This document shows, in pieces, positions 1-13,138 of a stretch of DNA of 64,000 bases. The notes beneath the pieces were generated by a model. The model saw nothing but the letters and a program-made list of their open reading frames with translations, was not told the origin of the DNA and ran no database searches. Made by a program: the position numbers and the translations under genes. Source of the stretch: Eulemur rufifrons (taxonomy: Eukaryota; Chordata; Mammalia; Primates; Lemuridae). The stretch's first letter is position 1, and each line of letters starts with the position of its first letter. The stretch covers positions 170,791,001 to 170,855,000 of the forward strand of contig NC_090989.1 in NCBI RefSeq assembly GCF_041146395.1, read 5' to 3'.

Positions 1-600
1 GGAAAATAAAGAACTGCAATGGCAAGTTTTTTTTTTCCTATTGAAAATATTTCTGTTAAGCTTCAGAATGGTGAAAGTCATTTATCTACATACACAAATA
101 ACTTCTGTTCAAGCTATACCAGGGCTGTGGTCCAATCCCCAGGTTCTATGTAAAAGGCAAATTTTGTATAGACTAATTTCTACTGTTCTCATTTCCTCAG
201 CGCCCTCCACGACTTTGCATTTATACACATCTAAGAATGCCTAAAAAAACTCCCACAAATGCCTGTGATCCCTCACGGTTCCAATAATTATCACTTTTAC
301 TAGTACATGTTTATTCTGCTTCAAAGATACCAGGTTTAAAAATCCATTATTGTTTTTTTTTTTTTAAACCACTATTTTCACCATACAAAAAGAACTACCA
401 AGACGGTTCTCCTGAAAAGAACAACCTACTTCTTATTTTTCCCGATGAAATTTATTAAACACTAAAGAATGCAAAAAATAGCATGACTGTGCGAGAGTTC
501 TCTGACATGGATTAACAATAATTTCTAATATAGCAATAGTAGGGAATAAGTAGATGGATTTGCTTCTGTTTGATGAATAATAATCTTACGGGTTGGTATT
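1..600. other. AT-rich unique DNA, no feature seen
   Basis: This stretch is AT-rich with short T runs, the longest near 352-365. I see no gene, no recognisable repeat and no splice-flanked frame. The 67-codon frame at 41-244 has no recognisable domain and is treated as chance. Confidence 0.5.
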
Positions 601-1260
601 TTACTACTCTACAAATACAAGGGAGGCAAATAAGCAAAGTTGAAGGAGAAAGAACTCACACATCTGAACTGTGTCTCCCCAGAGAATCGGTCTCCTACCT
701 CCACTGTACCTGACAAGGAGAGAAGCCACAGACTGCCACCAGTCTGAATGCAAGCCCAACCTCCAATAGCAAAATACAAACAAAATGGGCCAAGATGGCT
801 CCTAAACAATAAAACTGCCAGGAACCCAGGCAGATACCAGCCCACAGACACTGTTGTGAGAAAGCAGTGGATAGCCCAGCCCAAGCCCCTTCAATATGCA
901 AAAGTAAAGCCTCATATGGACTCATTCATTCCTGCAGGAAGCACCCATGGCCCTCCTATAGTCAAAGTAGAAGGGCTGAGTTTCAGCTGTGAAAAGACAG
1001 ACGGAGCTCAAGCTCTCTTACCTGTGCCAGCCTGCGGCTCCCTCCCCCTTATTCCAATTTGGGACAAGGAGCCAGGGCTCTTCCTGCAACTCTGGAACGG
1101 GGCGGGACCTCCTGAGTTTCTGCTCTTACCTGAGTGCAGGAAACTGAGCATGCTCGCCCATCAGGAGCAGGACACACGCCCTTATCTCAAGCCTGTGAGT
1201 AAGACCAGACCTGCAGCATGGCCCAGCCAACATCAGTATTAACCCCAGGAAACAGGGGAG
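601..1260. other. GC-richer unassigned segment, possible old LTR
   Basis: This block is richer in G+C than its flanks. It contains 'ccaagatggctcc' near 789 and an 'aataaaactgcc' stretch near 809, a combination that reminds me of retroviral LTRs, but I cannot name a family or define TG...CA ends. It also carries a 164-codon frame (748-1242, + strand) and overlapping minus-strand frames. The predicted peptide is rich in proline and glutamine and shows no known domain, signal peptide or membrane segment. It could be an old LTR, an untranslated exon or plain unique DNA. Confidence 0.25.
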
Positions 1261-1420
1261 AAAAGTGCCTTCAGGAGCTTTAATAGAAGCAGAAATTAAG
1301 GATCAAAAGGAAGAGAAGGAAAGAGGTCAAAGGTGTCACTAAATGGCTGGAATAGGCCACGGGGCCAATCTGGTAAAAATCATTCAGAGGTTCTCAGCTT
1401 GAAGTCCTAATTCAGTGCAG

Positions 1421-1630
1421 GGGTGGTGAGTAGGAGCTTGGGCTATGAAGCCTGGGTGTGTGTCCTGGCTCTGCCATTTCTTACTCGGGTGTGACCACGG
1501 GCAAGTCCCTTCTACTCTCTAGGGTTCAGTTTCCTCATCTACAAAATAGGGATAATAGCAGTGCCTACCTCATAGGGCAGCGTGAGAACTCAATTCCTGG
1601 CACACAGAAAGTACTCATCAAATATCACTC
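1421..1630 (+). repeat. MIR SINE, sense
   Basis: The core resembles the MIR consensus in sense: 'ggctctgccatttcttac', then 'gggcaagtcccttct', 'cagtttcctcatctac', 'aaaatagggataatagcag', and a tail near 'ctggcacacagaaagtac'. The 77-codon frame at 1458-1691 lies inside it and is a by-product. Edges are approximate. Confidence 0.85.
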
Positions 1631-2211
1631 AATCCAGAAGAGTCTACAACACATGCACACACGCCCCTTCTGCAGAGATCAGTTTCCCTAAGAAAGAAGG
1701 AAAGAAGGTACTTCCTGAAAAGTTTTGCTTTTATCCTTGCCAGTTGGTTTGTTTTCATCAAAGTTCCTAAGTGCTTTTATAAATGGCACAGTCTTCAGTT
1801 TTTACTAAAATCTGGCAGAGAAAACAATTGTAAATTCCCCCAAGCCATATAAATCTACCAAATTATAAGGGAGCAGAGAACACTTAATCTTTGAGAAAGT
1901 TGTGGAGATTGTACGGTAACTTTTTGTCAGTTCTCACCTTTCCAACTAATTCCAGACAGTGCAGAGACATCACCACACTGAGAGCTGCTATTTCCACAAA
2001 ATACAGAGCAAGGAGAGCCAGCGAGGGCCAGAATGGCCTGGACTGACCAGCCTTGCTTCTTCTTCTTCTGTTTTGCCTGCTTGATCTGAAACTGCACACT
2101 CTCGGGATTGGAAGACGCTGTGATAAGATCACCTGATCTCAATGCACCACAGCTCAAAGGGATATTCGGCCTCTGAGATGTCAACCTGGGTAACAAGAAG
2201 CTCATTTCCTG
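1631..2211. other. Unique DNA, no feature seen
   Basis: No recognisable repeat or gene is seen. Overlapping minus-strand frames of 82 and 92 codons (1884-2205) show no known domain. A short TTC-rich run lies near 2057-2068. Confidence 0.4.
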
Positions 2212-2650
2212 CTAAAAACCCTCCAACGGACAGCCAGTGCCCTTGGAATAAAATCTGAATGCCTGACCGTGGCTTTCAAGGCCCTGTGGCCTGGCCTCTG
2301 CTTCCCTTCCCAACTCAGTTCCCTCTGCTCTCCCGAGGCCCACCCTAAGGAGCAGCACTCCGCCCCCACCCACTTCCAGGGCCTTGTTCCCACCCATCCC
2401 TCTGCCCACAATCCCCTGTCTCTGCTATTCCTATCTCTGGCTTTCTCATGCTCCACCCTGCCCAACCTAACCTAGGTCACCGACCCATTCGGTTCACACA
2501 TATCATTGGCAAAATGGTAAACTAAGGGTTTATGTGTTGACAGCCTACCTCCCTACCCTGCCTAGCCTGGAAGCTCCTGGCAGAAGGCAGGGCTGTGTGC
2601 TGATCACCATGTGTATGCAGCACCTGCCCCGTGGCAAGGGTGACCTGGCA
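2212..2650 (+). repeat. L2 LINE 3' end, sense, diverged
   Basis: The segment follows the L2 3' region in order. It has 'ggaataaaatctgaatgcc' (compare 'ataaagtccaaact'), then 'ggctttcaaggccctgtgg', a pyrimidine-rich tract, and a tail with 'gcctggaagctcctggcag' and 'agggctgtgtgctgatc'. The fit is clear in the first half and weaker after about 2530. Confidence 0.65.
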
Positions 2651-2854
2651 TATATGGTGGTGACTACCTCCTGAGGCTGCTTTCTCCTCTTTGGACACCA
2701 TTTTGAGACAAAGCTTAAGCAGGTAACAGGAAACAAAAAGGCCTCAGCCTGGAGACTTTCCATCTTCTACGGAAATCAGCAAGTATTCACAAACATCTCT
2801 GCAAAATTAGGCACTCCATATAAAGGATCTCAACCATATCCCTGCCTTACAATA

Positions 2855-3002
2855 CCTGGGGGAGCTTAAAAACAATATTAAAATAATAACATTGATGCCT
2901 ACACTATGGCCACAAGATTCTGACTTAACTGACATTAAATCAATTCAATTGGGTTTATCTGATTTAAATAATATAATATTCAGCCAGGATTGAAAACTAC
3001 TG
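2855..3002. mobile_element. Old hAT-type MER element
   Basis: The pattern 'ctgggggagcttaaaaac', 'attgatgcctacactatgg', 'agattctgacttaac' and the end 'gattgaaaactactg' matches the layout of a short non-autonomous hAT-Charlie repeat ('...gttgagaaccactg'). The following 'ctttagag' has the form of a hAT 8-bp target site. The family name is not assigned. Confidence 0.55.
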
Positions 3003-3010
3003 CTTTAGAG

Positions 3011-3260
3011 CACTGCTTCTCAGACCAGTTGTAGGAAAGAACCAGCTGTTTCTTATTTCCAAAAGTATCAAAATACAATAAAAAATTAATTACCAGAAGA
3101 AAAAAACACAAACAAAATTCAAGGCCCAAATTTTCTTATTGGACTCATCAGATACACGATTGCTCTGTGCAATTACTATTAAATTTCTAAATGCTACCTG
3201 TCAATTTCTGTATTTATACCATTGTGCAGGAGTAACAAAAACACAGTTTGCAGAGCACTG
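3011..3260. mobile_element. Candidate hAT-like MITE
   Basis: The ends are imperfectly inverted. It opens with 'cactgcttctcag' and closes with 'tttgcagagcactg', whose reverse complement begins 'cagtgctctgcaaa'. The interior is AT-rich with no frame of note. It abuts the preceding hAT relic directly. I could not find a convincing 8-bp duplication, so this is tentative. Confidence 0.3.
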
Positions 3261-4303
3261 TCTACAGAGGAGATTCAAAGCAGCAATACACAGAGGGTAG
3301 AGAGAAGGGACAAAATGTTGTCTACCAACTTAGCTGAGGACAGCACCACTGGAATTACACCACACATTAGTAAATACTACAGATCCAGACAGGAACGCAT
3401 CATATAAATCAGAATAGACTGGTCATCTGACGGATTTCTGTGCTGCTTCCGAATAGAAGGAAGAGTTCTCTGAGTGTTTATAGAATGCTGCAATGAAAGA
3501 ATTTCTGAGATGGTTTATGCACAATTAAGGTATCCTTTTACTAAAAACATAACCTTGCTTTTGCTCACTTGGTTTTTTTTAACATCTTTATATTCAAGCA
3601 CGTGTTTTGAGTTACCTAATAACATAGAAGTGTGTCATTCTCCCTGAAAATATGCTGTTACCATGAAGGCATGTCTTGAAAATGACAACATCTAATAATG
3701 AAAAGAACACATTACTTGAAGTAGGACTAAACTGGGAAAGGGAGACTCATGGCCTTAAGTGAATTCAAGGATGGGAGAGACCAAGGTAGGTTGGAATGGC
3801 AAGCAAAGGCTTCATGAAGAAGGACACAGCGGGGCTGGGGCTTACGGAGGGGTTGGGCTGAGGCAGGCAGAGAAGCAGAGAAGGAATGTCAGCCCAGTCT
3901 GAAGGACGGAAAGGAGGCTGACTAGCTGTAGCTCAAGGCCTGAACCCTAACAAGGGACAGAAGCAGTGCACAGGCTTCTCTTCCCAGAGGGGATCATTCC
4001 CAGGCCCATTCCCGCCAACCTCAGTATCCTCAAGTCAATGCTTTCATTAAACTCTCAAGAGAAATACCAAAGACAAAGGAAAGTTTAAATATGATCTAAG
4101 CCAAAATCCATAGTTATCCCAGAAAGTTTCAAAAAAAGGAGAACTTGATAAAGTACTTGTGCACCTGAACACTAGTGAGAGAAATGAAATTTCCCTATTG
4201 TCTCTAGCATTGATCCACAAATTCAGTGAGAAAGGCTTGCCTGTTGCTTATTTAAAAAAAGAAAAAGAAAAAGAAAAAAAGCCCAAACAAGCTCCACTTG
4301 GTG
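3261..4303. other. Unique DNA, no gene seen
   Basis: This is mixed-composition DNA with a purine-rich stretch at about 3730-3960 and an A-rich (GAAAAA)n run at 4253-4280. No repeat family or gene is recognised. Confidence 0.4.
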
Positions 4304-4312
4304 AAGGCTAAG

Positions 4313-4615
4313 GCTTTTTTTTTTTTTTTGAAACAGAGTTTCATTCTGCTGCCCTGGCTAGAGTACAGTGATGTCTTCATAGCTCACAGCAACCTCAAAC
4401 TCCAGGGTTCAAGTCATCCTCCTGCCTCAGCCTCCCGAGTAGCTGGGATTACAGGCAAGAGCCACAGCACCTGGCTAATTTTTTTTTTTTTTTTTTAAGT
4501 AGAGATGCGGGTCTCACTTTTGCTCAGGCTGGTCTTGAGCTCCTAAGCTCAAAGGATCCTCCTGCCTTGGCCTCCCACAGTGCTAGGAGTACAGGCATGA
4601 GCCACCGCACCAGGC
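4313..4615 (-). mobile_element. Alu, antisense, with TSD
   Basis: This is a complete dimeric Alu read from its tail: a poly-T, then 'gaaacagagtttcattctg', 'gcctcagcctcccgagtag', a T-rich linker, 'gctcaggctggtcttgag' and 'gtacaggcatgagccaccg'. It is flanked by a perfect 9-bp target-site duplication, 'aaggctaag', at 4304-4312 and 4616-4624. It lacks the expanded linker of the younger copies in this window and looks AluJ-like. The 66-codon frame at 4298-4498 is Alu-derived. Confidence 0.95.
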
Positions 4616-4804
4616 AAGGCTAAGTACTTTTAAAAAGAAATGGCTTGATGAGAAAACTAACATTAGTTCTACTCTACTGGCTAAAGAGAGCTCTTAATTA
4701 GATTTTCCAAATTGCTAAGACTATTACTGCTTAACTCCCTTTGGTTTCAACTATGACATGATGCGTAATATTACTGATAATAAACACTTTATATATAATG
4801 TTCT

Positions 4805-4960
4805 TGACAGGGGCCCTTCAGATAACCCTAGTAAGTGGATGTGATTATCCTTTTCACAGACTGAGACCAAGTTACTTGCCTAAAGACCCACAGCTTGTCA
4901 ATGGCAAAACCAAGACTCAAACCCAAGGTCTCTGGTGCCAAATCCTTTGAACACCACCAC
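4805..4960 (-). repeat. MIR SINE, antisense
   Basis: It reads as reversed MIR: 'gtgattatccttttcacag', 'gaccaagttacttgccta', 'gacccacagcttgtcaatgg' and 'aagactcaaacccaaggtc'. Edges are approximate. Confidence 0.75.
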
Positions 4961-5261
4961 ATGCAAAGTGCTTTCTCCCCGCCCCCACCCCCCACCGCCG
5001 CCTGCCTAGACCTCATAACCACTCAGCCAGTCAAGCTTCGGCAATTGAAATATAAGCAACTTTGGAAGCAAAGTGGGCACATTAAAAGCAAAAGCACAGA
5101 TTGGTTTAAAATCCAGGAACACTCTGTTCTTTGGAAAGGGCCAACCACCAAAAGGCTATGCATTTTTCAGGTTGAAATCTTCAGCAGACCTGGTGTTTCC
5201 CATTACCCAGTCCTGAATCCTCATTTATAGTCACCCTGACTCCTGGGGAACTTCAGTTCAA

Positions 5262-5565
5262 TGTCCTTTAAGCCTGTTTCAGGCTATTTCTTCTCCACCC
5301 CAATTACCTTTCGCAAACACCCAATGATCTTTCCTGCCTCAGGGCCTTGACACTTGCCATTTGCTTTTTTGGGAAACACTCTTCTCCCCAATATCCATAT
5401 GCCTGACTTGGTCCCCTATTTGTGTCTCAACTCAGAACGTCACCTCTGCCAAGGGGCTCACCAGGAATTCCCTGTCACACGTTACCCTCACTCCACCACT
5501 CTCTGTCAGATTTCTCTGTTTTACTTGCTCTCCAGTGCTTATCCCTATCTGAAATTCTTATTATT
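5262..5565 (+). repeat. L2 LINE 3' region, sense
   Basis: The order matches L2: 'ctttcctgcctcagggcc', 'cacttgccatttgc' (compare 'cacatgctgttccctctgcc'), 'aactcagaacgtcacctctg', 'ttccctgtcacac' and a pyrimidine-rich tail. The overlapping small frames on both strands (5354-5694, 5475-5894) belong to it or its flank and show no known protein. Confidence 0.65.
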
Positions 5566-8314
5566 CGTGGGACATGCAAACTCCAGATGAGCGCAACTTT
5601 AAAGAGAGAGAGAGAGACAATCAAAGTTAACACAGAAAAAATAAACCAGATGCCACACATATACAAACAAGTCCTAAAGGAAAACTTCTTGTAAATAAAT
5701 TCAAAATAACAGAAGAGATCAAACATTGAATATTTTGCCAGCTCACATCTAGCACACAATAAAAAACACTGAAAGATGGTATATACAGAAAATCTACCCA
5801 ATGACAAAACACCCACCTCTTCTTCCTGCTGTTTAACACTCCTCCCTCTGGCAATATTGTCCACGATAACCCTTAATATTTCTAAAATGAACAACTTTTA
5901 ATTCCTGCAAATTATCTCCTGTACTTCTCCTTCTATGAAATAAGCTAGGTTGCAAAAATCAGCCAAGAAAAAACTGGTATCTAAGCTGTTCAAGCATATT
6001 AGGACCCCCTGACCAACCTCCCCCTCCAGAAATCCTAGATCAGTCTTTCCAACAGAGCCCTCAGAACTTTCCACCATGCCTCTCCATCAGAGGATTCTCT
6101 TGGCCATTAACCATAATCACCACTCACGGTCTACGTTTCCGTCTACAACACAGTGGGGCTGAAACTCAGAAGTCTGCTCAATGCCAGCACGTTATGCTGA
6201 CGCAGATCAATTTTTTATCAAAAGTAGCAGGTTTACAGTTTTAAAATATAGAGGATGACCTCTAGCTGTGATCAAATAACCCATATTGTATGGATGGCCT
6301 TTTATAATGCCAACTCCATGCACAATTGGGAATCAAGCTGAAGTGTGACTATGTCTCATTACCAAAAGCCTTCCACTCACAGTGCTTCCTCCTGACACTA
6401 CCCTCAAACTGTACTCACCTAGATAAAATCTCTCGTCCTCTACTGACACCATCAGCAAAGTGCTGGTGTCTAAATTATTTTCTGTAGACCAACCACTTTT
6501 TAAAGTGGCTGCTGCCAACTTTATTTCAGGACTTTGGGGATTCCAAGCAAGATAAGCAAACCCAGATAATATCTACACGATGCCAGCTAGCTCTTAGCCA
6601 TATGTCTATGTCTGGATAAAATTACCTTAGGTAACTGAATATAAAATGATTAATTTTTTTAAGTAGTTTTGGCTGTCAAAGAAAACATTTAAGGAGTACC
6701 TTTTTTTTTTTTTTTAGGAGATAGGCATAACTATGAATGTCAAATCTAGGGGAAGATCTTTTATCCCCCATGAAAATATATACCAGTTATCTCAAAGAAA
6801 ATATATTTTAAAATGAGAATAAATACAATGCTGTATTGTTGATCATATACAACTCTTTCAAATGCTCACTCCACAGGAAAACCAAGCAACCTTGAAAATA
6901 AATCAGTGAAAAACCACCAATGAAGTATGTCACCATTGCAGGTGTCTTTCTCGTTTACGTACTAATCAAAGTGGTTGCTGCCAAACAGTAATAGGATGGG
7001 GGACATGGAGGCATGAGGTACCTAGGAAAGCGATATCTCATCTGAGCAAAGAGTGCCGCTTCTTAAAGAACTACCTATTTAAAATATCTTACTGTAAAAT
7101 CAAGAGGTAACCCTCAGCTTCCATCAGAATCCTATGAAAGACTGTCAGGACAGAATCCCTCACCGCTCCAGACTGACTTCCAACATCCTCCCACACACAG
7201 GTCCTGACCCAGTCAAATCTCTGCTCGTCATCTCTCCAACATCATGGATAAATGTCGACCTCTCGGCCTCTTACAGACACGGAGGATTTCTGCAATCCAG
7301 CACCTATTTCCTGAAACCTGCTCCTGAGAGAAGCAATTCAATTTTATCAAAAGAAACCAGCTTATCTCCACAGGCTATGCGTTAGTCGGACCACCGGTCA
7401 AGGTGCCCTGTGTGGGCATTTTACCCAAGCTGGGACACTTAGACATTTGTTAACGGAATTGGAATCTTGAGCAGAAAAAGACTGAGAAGGGCTGGAGGCT
7501 GTTCACCCTCCCGGGGACACTGTGCAAGGTGGTGCACTCGGCTCCCTCCACCAGCAGCCCTTGGAGCCCAGACTCTACCTTCCTGACCCCATTTTTTCAG
7601 GTGTTCCTCAGATTCTATAAACTACTCCATGCCTCTCTTGTTTCTTTTTAACAAATTTATCTTGTGTTTAACACAGTGACTGCCATACTAGGGAAAAAAA
7701 AAAATTTTCCTTGGGGCCACAGTGTTTTATTATGAAAATAGAATAAAAACTTGGAGAACAAAACAATCCTTTCTAATTTAATGGAAAATTTGTTATTTCT
7801 TATTGTGTTCTGTGCGTGAGTTATATGCAACTTGAAAACTAGTTCTTGGGGCTCCCAAAGTGAAGCGACATGTGTGTTACATATGCTTCACGAGGCCCCA
7901 GGCTCAAAACTAGCGTGAGTTAAATACAACTCACATGACAGTTAATGTGTTAAAGTGGACTCAGGGTAGATTTCTCACCACTTAGTATATACCCTAACTC
8001 ACGTGCTTACCAAAGTCATTTTGATACATTGGTGCCAACCCCAGCCCCCTGATCATTTTCGAGCCTCTCAAAGCCACACCCCAACACCGTGACCACTCTC
8101 CTCCACACTTTTATGAGGTTTACAGATTCTTATTGGTTTCATTTACTCTGCTACTCCAACTAAATTATAAAACTGTAATTTTATAGCCCACTGGATTATT
8201 TCCTAGCATCAAACATGGTACCCTAGAAAGTGATAAAATTTTATTTTACGTAGTTTTTTTTTTCATCCTTAGAGGGCCTGAATAGAAAAAAAAAATGTTT
8301 TATCTATCATTATT
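5566..8314. other. 2.7 kb repeat-poor unique DNA
   Basis: I recognise no interspersed repeat or gene here. There is a short (GA)n run at 5602-5616 and a T tract near 6701-6715. The 83-codon frame at 7134-7385 has no recognisable domain or splice context. Confidence 0.4.
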
Positions 8315-8525
8315 GAATGCTTATTACGTGCAAAGTATTGTGCTTAGTAGCTTCCTATTCATTATTGAATTTAATCCCCACAAGATGGGTAGTGTTATCC
8401 CATTTTGAGCAAAAGCACACCACAGCTAAAAAAATTAACTTGTTCAAGAGCATTGACAGCTACTAAGTGGACAAATTAGGATTTAAATCTAAATGTGCCC
8501 ACAGAAGCCTAAATTCTAACCACTG
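8315..8525 (-). repeat. MIR SINE, antisense
   Basis: The segment is reversed MIR: 'gcttattacgtgcaaag', 'attgaatttaatccccac', 'gggtagtgttatcccatttt', 'gacagctactaagtgg' and 'ctaaattctaaccac'. It is diverged but collinear. Confidence 0.8.
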
Positions 8526-9119
8526 ATGATGATAATATTTGAAAAGGGAAATGTGGGTGTGAAAATAATTATATCTTGGAAATTTTTTTAATGACTAGTT
8601 ATTGATAATCACACCTGTATCTTCGCAAAGGTTTGTATATGAAACTCTGCCCATTTCAATGGTCACAAACACAACCTTGAATATATTCAGCTTTAAAGGG
8701 AACAACCCATTACTTTGCTAAACAGAAAAAAATAAAACTCTGCTCTCTTTAAAACGAGTTCTGCTTCCTAAATCACAGGGATCATGTCCTCAGACTTTAA
8801 GGTTTATCTCTAACCTGTTTTGACAAAGCCAAGGCAGGGGCCGGGGAAACATGAACAGCCAGGCAGAGTCTGGGATTAAAAATTAGCCACAAGTGGGTAA
8901 TTTGCATATGGATCATTGCAATGTGGACATGGTTAAAAAACAGCTCACATCTGGTTTTACCTGGGTTCCCTGTATTGTCTAATAAACAAGTGCCCAAAAG
9001 GAAGAAAGTCTGACTTTTGGCTAAAAAAAAAAAAAAAAAAAAAAGCTAACAATAAAGTATTTTTCAAGTCACACACAAAGGTTAGTTTGGGGAATGAAGC
9101 ATCTGGAAAACCAAATTCA
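8526..9119. other. Unique DNA with A22 tract
   Basis: No gene is seen. A 22-base A run at about 9023-9044 follows 'gacttttggct'. A recognisable retrocopy body or target-site duplication was not found upstream, so I treat the run as a simple repeat. Confidence 0.4.
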
Positions 9120-9300
9120 CCGAAGCAACTCACTCACATGAGACCCTGAGCAAGGGACTTAATCTCTTAGGACCAGTTTCCTTAATAAAACACAGAAATG
9201 CATTTTTTTGTAAGTTAACTCACAAGATTATTATGAGAATCAAAAGAAAGTATATGTGGAAAAAGTTTATCAATTCTGTGACAAGATAGTAACAAATATG
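9120..9300 (+). repeat. Degraded MIR, sense
   Basis: The stretch 'gagaccctgagcaagggac', 'ttaatctcttaggacc', 'agtttccttaataaaac' and 'attattatgagaatcaaaag' follows the MIR core with many changes. Confidence 0.5.
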
Positions 9301-10105
9301 CCCAGAGGAGGTAGAGCAGGCCCATCTGAGTCTACATTTAGACAAGTTTGTCCAAATGCCCTATAAATCACTGTATCAGGTACAAGTCACCAAAACAGAA
9401 TTAGACACAGTCCCTATATCACCAAGCAATCCACAGACATCATGAAGAATGATGTAAACTTTTATTGAGTATAACCATTTTAAATACTACCAAGCCATGA
9501 AGTTCAATTCTCTGATAGCAGTTTTTTCATATTTGACAAACCTGCATTTCACAAAATAAATCCATTTAAGTGGAATTGGGATTAGGCCTCCTCCCCTTAA
9601 AAGAATCCAAGACACAGTTCAATGCTTTTAGGCAATTTCTTCCTAAATTTTGACTAAATTTGGGAGAGGCAACCCCAGAGTATGGGCTGCAGAGAGCTAA
9701 AAGGTTGTTTTAGGAGACAGGGAGGTGGTATACAGAAAGGAGAGATTCCAGAAAGGTTTCTGTTAAGTCCCCTAAATTTGGGAAATGCTGTGTTGGGCAA
9801 AACAAAACAAGTTCCTTGAACACAGTATTGCTCAGAACCTTGAACATGCTGTGCCTTTCAAATCTTAAGAAGGCACTGGAATAAAAAGCATTTCCCAAAC
9901 TTATTTGCACAGAACGTCCTTCAGGCAAGTGTTCTATGGAAAACACATTAAAAACATGACAGAAGACAGTTAAAGAAGGAAATACATGGAACAGAAATTC
10001 CCTCTGGAACATACTACGTTTTTTGAAGCCAACGTGCATAAATGATACCATAGAGGAATTCTAATACCACTGACTCAGTATCCCAGGGTCTGGGGTCCTA
10101 ATACT
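9301..10105. other. Unique DNA, no gene seen
   Basis: This is unassigned sequence. The 113-codon minus-strand frame at 9710-10051 has no domain, ribosomal or splice context that I can recognise. Confidence 0.4.
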
Positions 10106-10115
10106 CCTGAACGTT

Positions 10116-10386
10116 GTTTTTGAGATAGAGTCTCCCTCTGTCGCTCCGGCTAGAGAGCAGTGGCATCACCACTGCTCACAGCAACCTCAAACGCCCAGAT
10201 TCAAGCGATTCTCCTGCCTTGGCCTTCTGAGTAGCTGGGATTACAGGCACTCACCACCACACCCGGCTAATTTTTCTATCTTTTGTAGAGATGGGGTCTC
10301 GTTCTTGCTCAGGCTGGTCTTGAACGGCTGGCCTCAAACGATCCTCCCACCTCAGCCTCCCAGAGTGCTAGGATTACAGGCCTGGC
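10116..10386 (-). mobile_element. Alu, antisense, slightly short
   Basis: A dimeric Alu runs from 'gtttttgagatagagtctcc' to 'ctaggattacaggcctggcc'. The 5' end of the element lacks the usual 'gtgagccaccgcgc' block, so it is about 30 bases short. Imperfect flanking repeats 'cctgaacgtt' (10106-10115) and 'cctgaatatt' (10387-10396) agree at 8 of 10 positions and are the likely target-site duplication. Confidence 0.9.
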
Positions 10387-10396
10387 CCTGAATATT

Positions 10397-11350
10397 CTTG
10401 GTAATTTGGAAAACAATCACATAGAGTCAGAAGGTAATCGACCTAAAGCCAAAGAGTTAATTAGGAAGGAAGAGAAGCAAGGAGGGAAGAACAGAAAAAA
10501 GGATCACAGACCAACCCTCTCCCCACTTTTTTCCCCTAATGCTTATTAACAACTAATCTGCTTTCATTTTTTTCATTAGATTTAGCCTTACGATCAAAAT
10601 CACTTCAGGGCATATTATAATCAACCAAGCAGGGGCCCTGAGGAGATGCACCCTAGTGACTACACCCACAGGCCAGCAGGCAGACACTCAGCAAACATAA
10701 ACCAGGCAGGGAATTCTACCGACGGAGAGCCTTCTGTGGGAAACGTTAAAAGCGAATTGGTAATAAAGTCAACTCACTGCTGTATATTGAGTAATGTAAG
10801 TACCAGCAATGTTTACTTCTGAGCAAAAATCAGTAAGTTAACGTTAATTAATCTATATCCACAAATGAACACACTGTCATGGAAATACTTCCCAGATTAA
10901 CGGTTTCTGCCATCACCAAGTCAAATGCCATCAGGGGCCATGCAGATAAACTTAAGGAGTGAATCAGGGACATGAGGACACAGGGAATTACAGGGACTAT
11001 GGAGGAACTTGAGAGTTTAAGCCAAGGCTCAAGGCATTCATGCTCAGTTCAATTCAAACACCGTGCCAAATCCAGCTCCCTCCAGACAAAACAAAACAAA
11101 ACAGGTGCATTCCAAATTCTGCCCGCAGGCTACCGGTTTGAGACCTCTGGGAGGGCTACCATTCTTAAGGGGACTTAAACCTAATGTTCTACAAATGCCT
11201 AACGAGCATATGAAACTTACAAAGCACTAAGTTGAGAATAGTGTCAACCCAAATGTGTCAAACAAATTTGCTTATGGTGGACAGATATTTGCAGGGTATA
11301 TGTACAAATACAAAGGCTTTCGACCCCGTACAAATGAGTTCAGTGCCTTA
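10397..11350. other. Unique DNA, no gene seen
   Basis: No repeat family was identified. A short (AAAAC)n run lies at about 11088-11103. The 68-codon frame at 10972-11178 spans it and is not a credible gene. Confidence 0.4.
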
Positions 11351-11351
11351 C

Positions 11352-11527
11352 AGTAATCTATTGAGTGACTTTGGGTAAGGTATGTTACCTCTCTGAGCCT
11401 CAGCTTCCCCATCTATAAAATGAAGACGGTAATACCAGCCCCTTGGGAGAGTAGTGAAGGTTACACAGGAATAAATTTGGAAAGCTCTTAGCATATGGTA
11501 GGCACTCAATAAATGGTATTAAATAAT
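11352..11527 (+). repeat. MIR SINE, sense
   Basis: This is a clear MIR core and tail: 'gagtgactttgggtaagg', 'ctctgagcctcagcttcc', 'catctataaaatgaagacgg', 'ataccagccccttggg' and 'taggcactcaataaatgg'. Confidence 0.9.
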
Positions 11528-13096
<1,569 letters not shown>

Positions 13097-13138
13097 TAGA
13101 GATTTTGCTTTCTCCTCTATTTGAAATTGAAAAATAAA

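Noticed and set aside
748..1242. 164-codon frame as a protein gene
   Set aside because: No domain, no conservation test available, and open frames exist on the other strand over the same bases. It is kept only as a finding about the block.
9023..9044. A22 tract as the tail of a retrocopy
   Set aside because: No cDNA-like body, properly placed AATAAA or target-site duplication was found upstream.
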